Below, one piece after another: positions 49,433 through 51,650 of a DNA stretch of 51,650 nucleotides (positions within the stretch are counted from its first letter, which is position 1; the number at the start of each line of letters is the position of its first letter). A program made the position numbers and the translations under genes. The DNA is taken from contig CAUJHZ010000022.1 in the NCBI GenBank assembly GCA_963205185.1, forward strand, positions 1 to 51,650. Direction: 5' to 3'. The notes beneath the pieces are model-generated. The model searched no databases, was not told the DNA's origin, and saw only the letters and a list, made by a program, of their open reading frames with translations. Source of the DNA: Planctomycetota bacterium (GTDB lineage: Bacteria > Planctomycetota > Phycisphaerae > Phycisphaerales > UBA5793).

Positions 49433-50776
49433 CTACGAGCCTTTCCTCGAAAACGAGAACACCGGCTTGATGGATACCGGCCGGCCCTCCACTTCGAGAA
49501 CGGGATACACCAGGTAGTTGATGGGTCCGCTGACTGGTCCGGGATCGACGACGAGGTCGCGGCCTCGACTCAACTCGACGCGATTAGCCGGATTGTGCCC
49601 GAAGTAGTAGGTGGACAGCGGCGCGTACTTGTCTGCCTCACTGATGTCCACCGGCCACCACTTGCCTTCGGCGTAGAACTCGGCCCAGCAGTGGTAGCCG
49701 TCCACGACGCCTTCGTTTCGTTCCGAGGGGATGGCGGCGCCGATGGCGAAGCGCGCCGGGATGTCCGCCGCCCGGGCCAGCGCGATGAAGTACGCATGAA
49801 AGTCCGTGCAGTTGCCCGTCGCGCTGTCGCACGCATATGTCGCGTCGCCCTGGCCGAAGCCTTCGCCGTAGCGCATGTAGCGCATGCGGTCGATGGTGTG
49901 GTCGTAGAGCAGGCGGGCCCGGACGAGGTCGCCCTGCCGGTCGCCGAGCACTTCGTGCGCGATGCGCTCGAACTCATCGCTGTCAGGCACGAGCCGCTCG
50001 GCGGCCAGTGAATCCTGCGGATTCTGCTTTTCGTCTTCGTAGGCCGACTTCTCGGTTCGCCGCACTTCAAAGCGCAGTTCGATCGCCTTGCCGCCATCTT
50101 CCGGCGTCAGTTCGAGAAAGAGCACGCGGTTGCCGAATCGTGCATCGGTCAAGAACTGGCGCTCGCCGGGCGCTTTGATCTCGTCCACGGTCACGGTCTG
50201 AAATGCGTCACTCTGCGGCAGGGGGATCCACATCCGCGCCTCGCCATCCAGTTGCGGCAACTGCACCTGGTAGAGAAACTCGAACGAATCGCGCCCCTCG
50301 ATGACGCCCAGCAGTGTCCGATCGGCCTCGTCCACCGATTGGCGCACCCACGTCTTGTCTTCCTTCTGCTTCCACACGTAGAACGGCTGTCCGTTGAGTT
50401 TGTGGATCGTGGTTTCGGTGACGGTCATGTCGCCGGGATCGCCCGAGAGGAAGAAATCGACGTCGTAGACGTCGCCCTGCGTGCTCGCCAGATCGACGCA
50501 GGCAAAGTGCCGGCGGGGGCCGAGGTTGGCGAGGTATTCGAGATGGACGCGGACGAGTTTGAGTTTGAGCACGCCGCCCTCGTAGGGCAGGGTGAAGTAG
50601 CCGCCGTGTTGTTTGGACTGTTCGGCGATGTGGTTTTCGATTCCCGCTGCGATGTCCGCGGTGACGACGTGCGGCACGGGGCTGAGGACCGACTCCGACT
50701 GCACCGGCTGCTGATTTGCACTGCAGCCTGCGGACAGCAGCAGGCCGAGCATCTGCGGAATGACTGCGAAGTGCAC
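49433..50776 (-). CDS. transglutaminase-like lipoprotein
   Basis: A 447-residue protein with a lipobox (LLSAGC). The N-terminal half is beta-rich with FLSGDPGDMTV. The C-terminal transglutaminase core has the Cys-His-Asp triad: GNCTDFH (Cys about 320), GYHCWAEFY (His about 360) and WWPVDIS (Asp about 373). Bacterial members are usually proteases or amidotransferases of the cell envelope. GTG 50776 is chosen because GGGAG lies eight bases before it and the signal begins there; ATG 50809 is in frame. It is 103 bases after the small lipoprotein gene on the same strand. Confidence 0.85.
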   Translation of the reverse strand: MHFAVIPQMLGLLLSAGCSANQQPVQSESVLSPVPHVVTADIAAGIENHIAEQSKQHGGYFTLPYEGGVLKLKLVRVHLEYLANLGPRRHFACVDLASTQGDVYDVDFFLSGDPGDMTVTETTIHKLNGQPFYVWKQKEDKTWVRQSVDEADRTLLGVIEGRDSFEFLYQVQLPQLDGEARMWIPLPQSDAFQTVTVDEIKAPGERQFLTDARFGNRVLFLELTPEDGGKAIELRFEVRRTEKSAYEDEKQNPQDSLAAERLVPDSDEFERIAHEVLGDRQGDLVRARLLYDHTIDRMRYMRYGEGFGQGDATYACDSATGNCTDFHAYFIALARAADIPARFAIGAAIPSERNEGVVDGYHCWAEFYAEGKWWPVDISEADKYAPLSTYYFGHNPANRVELSRGRDLVVDPGPVSGPINYLVYPVLEVEGRPVSIKPVFSFSRKGS

Positions 50777-50879
50777 GATCGGTTCTCCCTTCAAGCGCAT
50801 GCGTTCCATGGGCGTCGGCCCGTGGCCGAAACTGCTGGAACTCCAATAGAGGTCCTACGCCGACGCGGGCGGCGGGTTC

Positions 50880-51077
50880 TCAGTTTCGCGAGGGATGTTC
50901 GCTCGAGGGGTGCTTGTTCGAGGGATGCTCGCCCTGAGGATGCTCGGCCTGCGGATGTTCGGCCTGGGCGTTTTCGCTGGCGAGCACATCCGCCTCGTCG
51001 GTCTTGCAACCGGTGAGGGAGATGGACAGGCCCGCTATGAGCGCGAGGCACAGTGCGGACATTCGCTTGCCGGGCAT
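50880..51077 (-). CDS. small lipoprotein with tandem EHPxx repeats
   Basis: A 65-residue protein with a lipoprotein signal (LSISLTGC) and a C-terminal tail of five-residue repeats EHPQA-EHPQG-EHPSN-KHPSS-EHPSR. The DNA repeat is 15 bases, visible at 50885-50965. The start has GAGGAG six bases upstream. The His and acidic residues could bind metals. It lies just upstream of the transglutaminase gene. The gap 51078-51394 to the next gene shows only a weak promoter (51344-51373). Confidence 0.7.
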   Translation of the reverse strand: MPGKRMSALCLALIAGLSISLTGCKTDEADVLASENAQAEHPQAEHPQGEHPSNKHPSSEHPSRN

Positions 51078-51343
51078 GGCGTTCTCCTCGAAAGTGCAGC
51101 AAGTGACTGGCGCCGCGGCGCACGCGCGATCAGCGGCTGTTTCAGTATAGCGGGGGCGACAGAGGCCGCGCTTACGGGAGGAGCCACAACCCGTTTGTCG
51201 AGATGCGCCGGCGGTTGGCCCGCTGGGTGTCGGTGGAAAGCGTTGTGGTCGCGGCCGAACCGGCTGCGCCACCGCGTCCCGAAATCCACCTCGGGGAAAC
51301 CGCCTTGAACGCGGGAATATAAAGACCGCGGGGTCGATTTTCA

Positions 51344-51373
51344 TTGACGGCCACCACGATTGTGAGGTAGTCT
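51344..51373 (+). promoter_or_regulatory. possible promoter of the cut-off gene
   Basis: TTGACG (51344-51349), 18 bases, TAGTCT (51368-51373). GATTG begins eight bases after the -35, one base off the nine seen in the other export promoters. The -10 is poor. Confidence 0.35.
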
Positions 51374-51394
51374 CATAATCAGAAGGAGGCCATC

Positions 51395-51650
51395 ATGGCC
51401 AAAGCCACAACCCACCGCGTTTCCCCCCTCCCCCCCCCCCCGAACGCTGATCCTCATCGCCCTGGCGCTGCTCGTGTGGCTCGTTGAAGCCGCACTGCCG
51501 GTCCACGCCCAGCGTTGGACCGAGGAGGAGGGCCGCCGCGAATTCACCGGAAAGATGGTCGTCCGCCCGCTCCAGGTCGAGCACTGGATGGAGCAGGGCT
51601 ACAGCCGCGAGCGCGCCCAGGAACTTTACGCCGAGGCGACGGCGTACACG
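51395..51650 (+). pseudogene. exported protein gene interrupted by a 12-C run, cut by window edge
   Basis: AAGGAGG five bases before ATG 51395 marks the start MAKATTHRVSPLPPP. Twelve C (51430-51441) follow, and the frame then ends after 30 residues. Removing one C gives an open frame to the window end: RTLILIALALLVWLVEAAL (a clean membrane/signal segment), PVHAQ, and RWTEEEGRREFTG. So the intact gene is off by one base. This may be a phase-variable tract or a sequencing error in the homopolymer. The rest of the protein lies outside the window. Confidence 0.65.

Noticed and set aside
51204..51323. 39-codon frame upstream of the last gene
   Set aside because: It has a poor ribosome-binding site and no match. 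It could be a small peptide, but nothing supports it.

Overview
The window looks like chromosomal DNA of a high-GC planctomycete, most likely of the Phycisphaerae side. This rests on two long type II pseudopilin-like proteins of the planctomycete kind (13758-14690, 15157-16089), a PEP-CTERM-like exported protein, CxxC zinc-ribbon membrane proteins, an mcsA-mcsB pair, and meso-DAP peptidoglycan genes without a complete dcw cluster. No rRNA, CRISPR array, plasmid origin or intact mobile element was seen. Two tRNA genes are present, Ser(CGA) and Arg(CCG).

Layout. (1) 1-1729: a debris zone holding the C-terminus of an IS5-type transposase, apparent remnants of a REP-associated tyrosine transposase and of an RHS-repeat protein, and two blocks of short degenerate repeats. 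(2) 1730-13584: ftsW on the plus strand converges on a minus-strand run accA, DksA/TraR-like gene, lspA, thrS, murE, murF, mraY and a CrtC-like lipocalin gene. (3) 13678-16480: two pseudopilin genes, each with a near-consensus promoter, a long 5' leader and a terminator hairpin. (4) 16562-23026 (minus): tetrahaem cytochrome c, NDH-2 fused to a cyclic-nucleotide domain, two zinc-ribbon membrane proteins, mvaB and murG, tightly packed. (5) 23237-27255 (plus), divergent from (4): a [4Fe-4S] protein with two cyclic-nucleotide domains, a dihaem cytochrome b, a tetrahaem and a hexahaem cytochrome c. (6) 27304-36612: a hypothetical protein, an aminotransferase, an orphan N6-adenine methylase, rho, a large degenerate indolepyruvate-oxidoreductase-like protein and a polytopic membrane protein. 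(7) 36691-51650: mcsA-mcsB, a sugar isomerase-like TIM barrel, exported proteins, purE, an M28 peptidase, a fatty-acid desaturase, a TVP38-type membrane protein, small lipoproteins, tRNAs, a WD40 protein, an MFS transporter, a transglutaminase-like lipoprotein, and a cut-off gene broken by a 12-C run.

How the genes work together. The most striking unit is the divergent pair of electron-transfer operons at 20137-27255. Together they encode about 16 haems (14 c-type, 2 b-type), four cubane Fe-S motifs, an FAD/NADH enzyme and three cyclic-nucleotide-type domains. I read it as a possible ligand-controlled route from NADH or quinol to periplasmic multihaem cytochromes; the function is inference. 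A second theme is export: four secreted or surface genes share a promoter layout (TTGA-type -35, exactly 9 nt, GATT, then the -10). MurE, MurF, MraY, FtsW and MurG imply a normal peptidoglycan pathway, but the genes are split and interleaved with unrelated ones.
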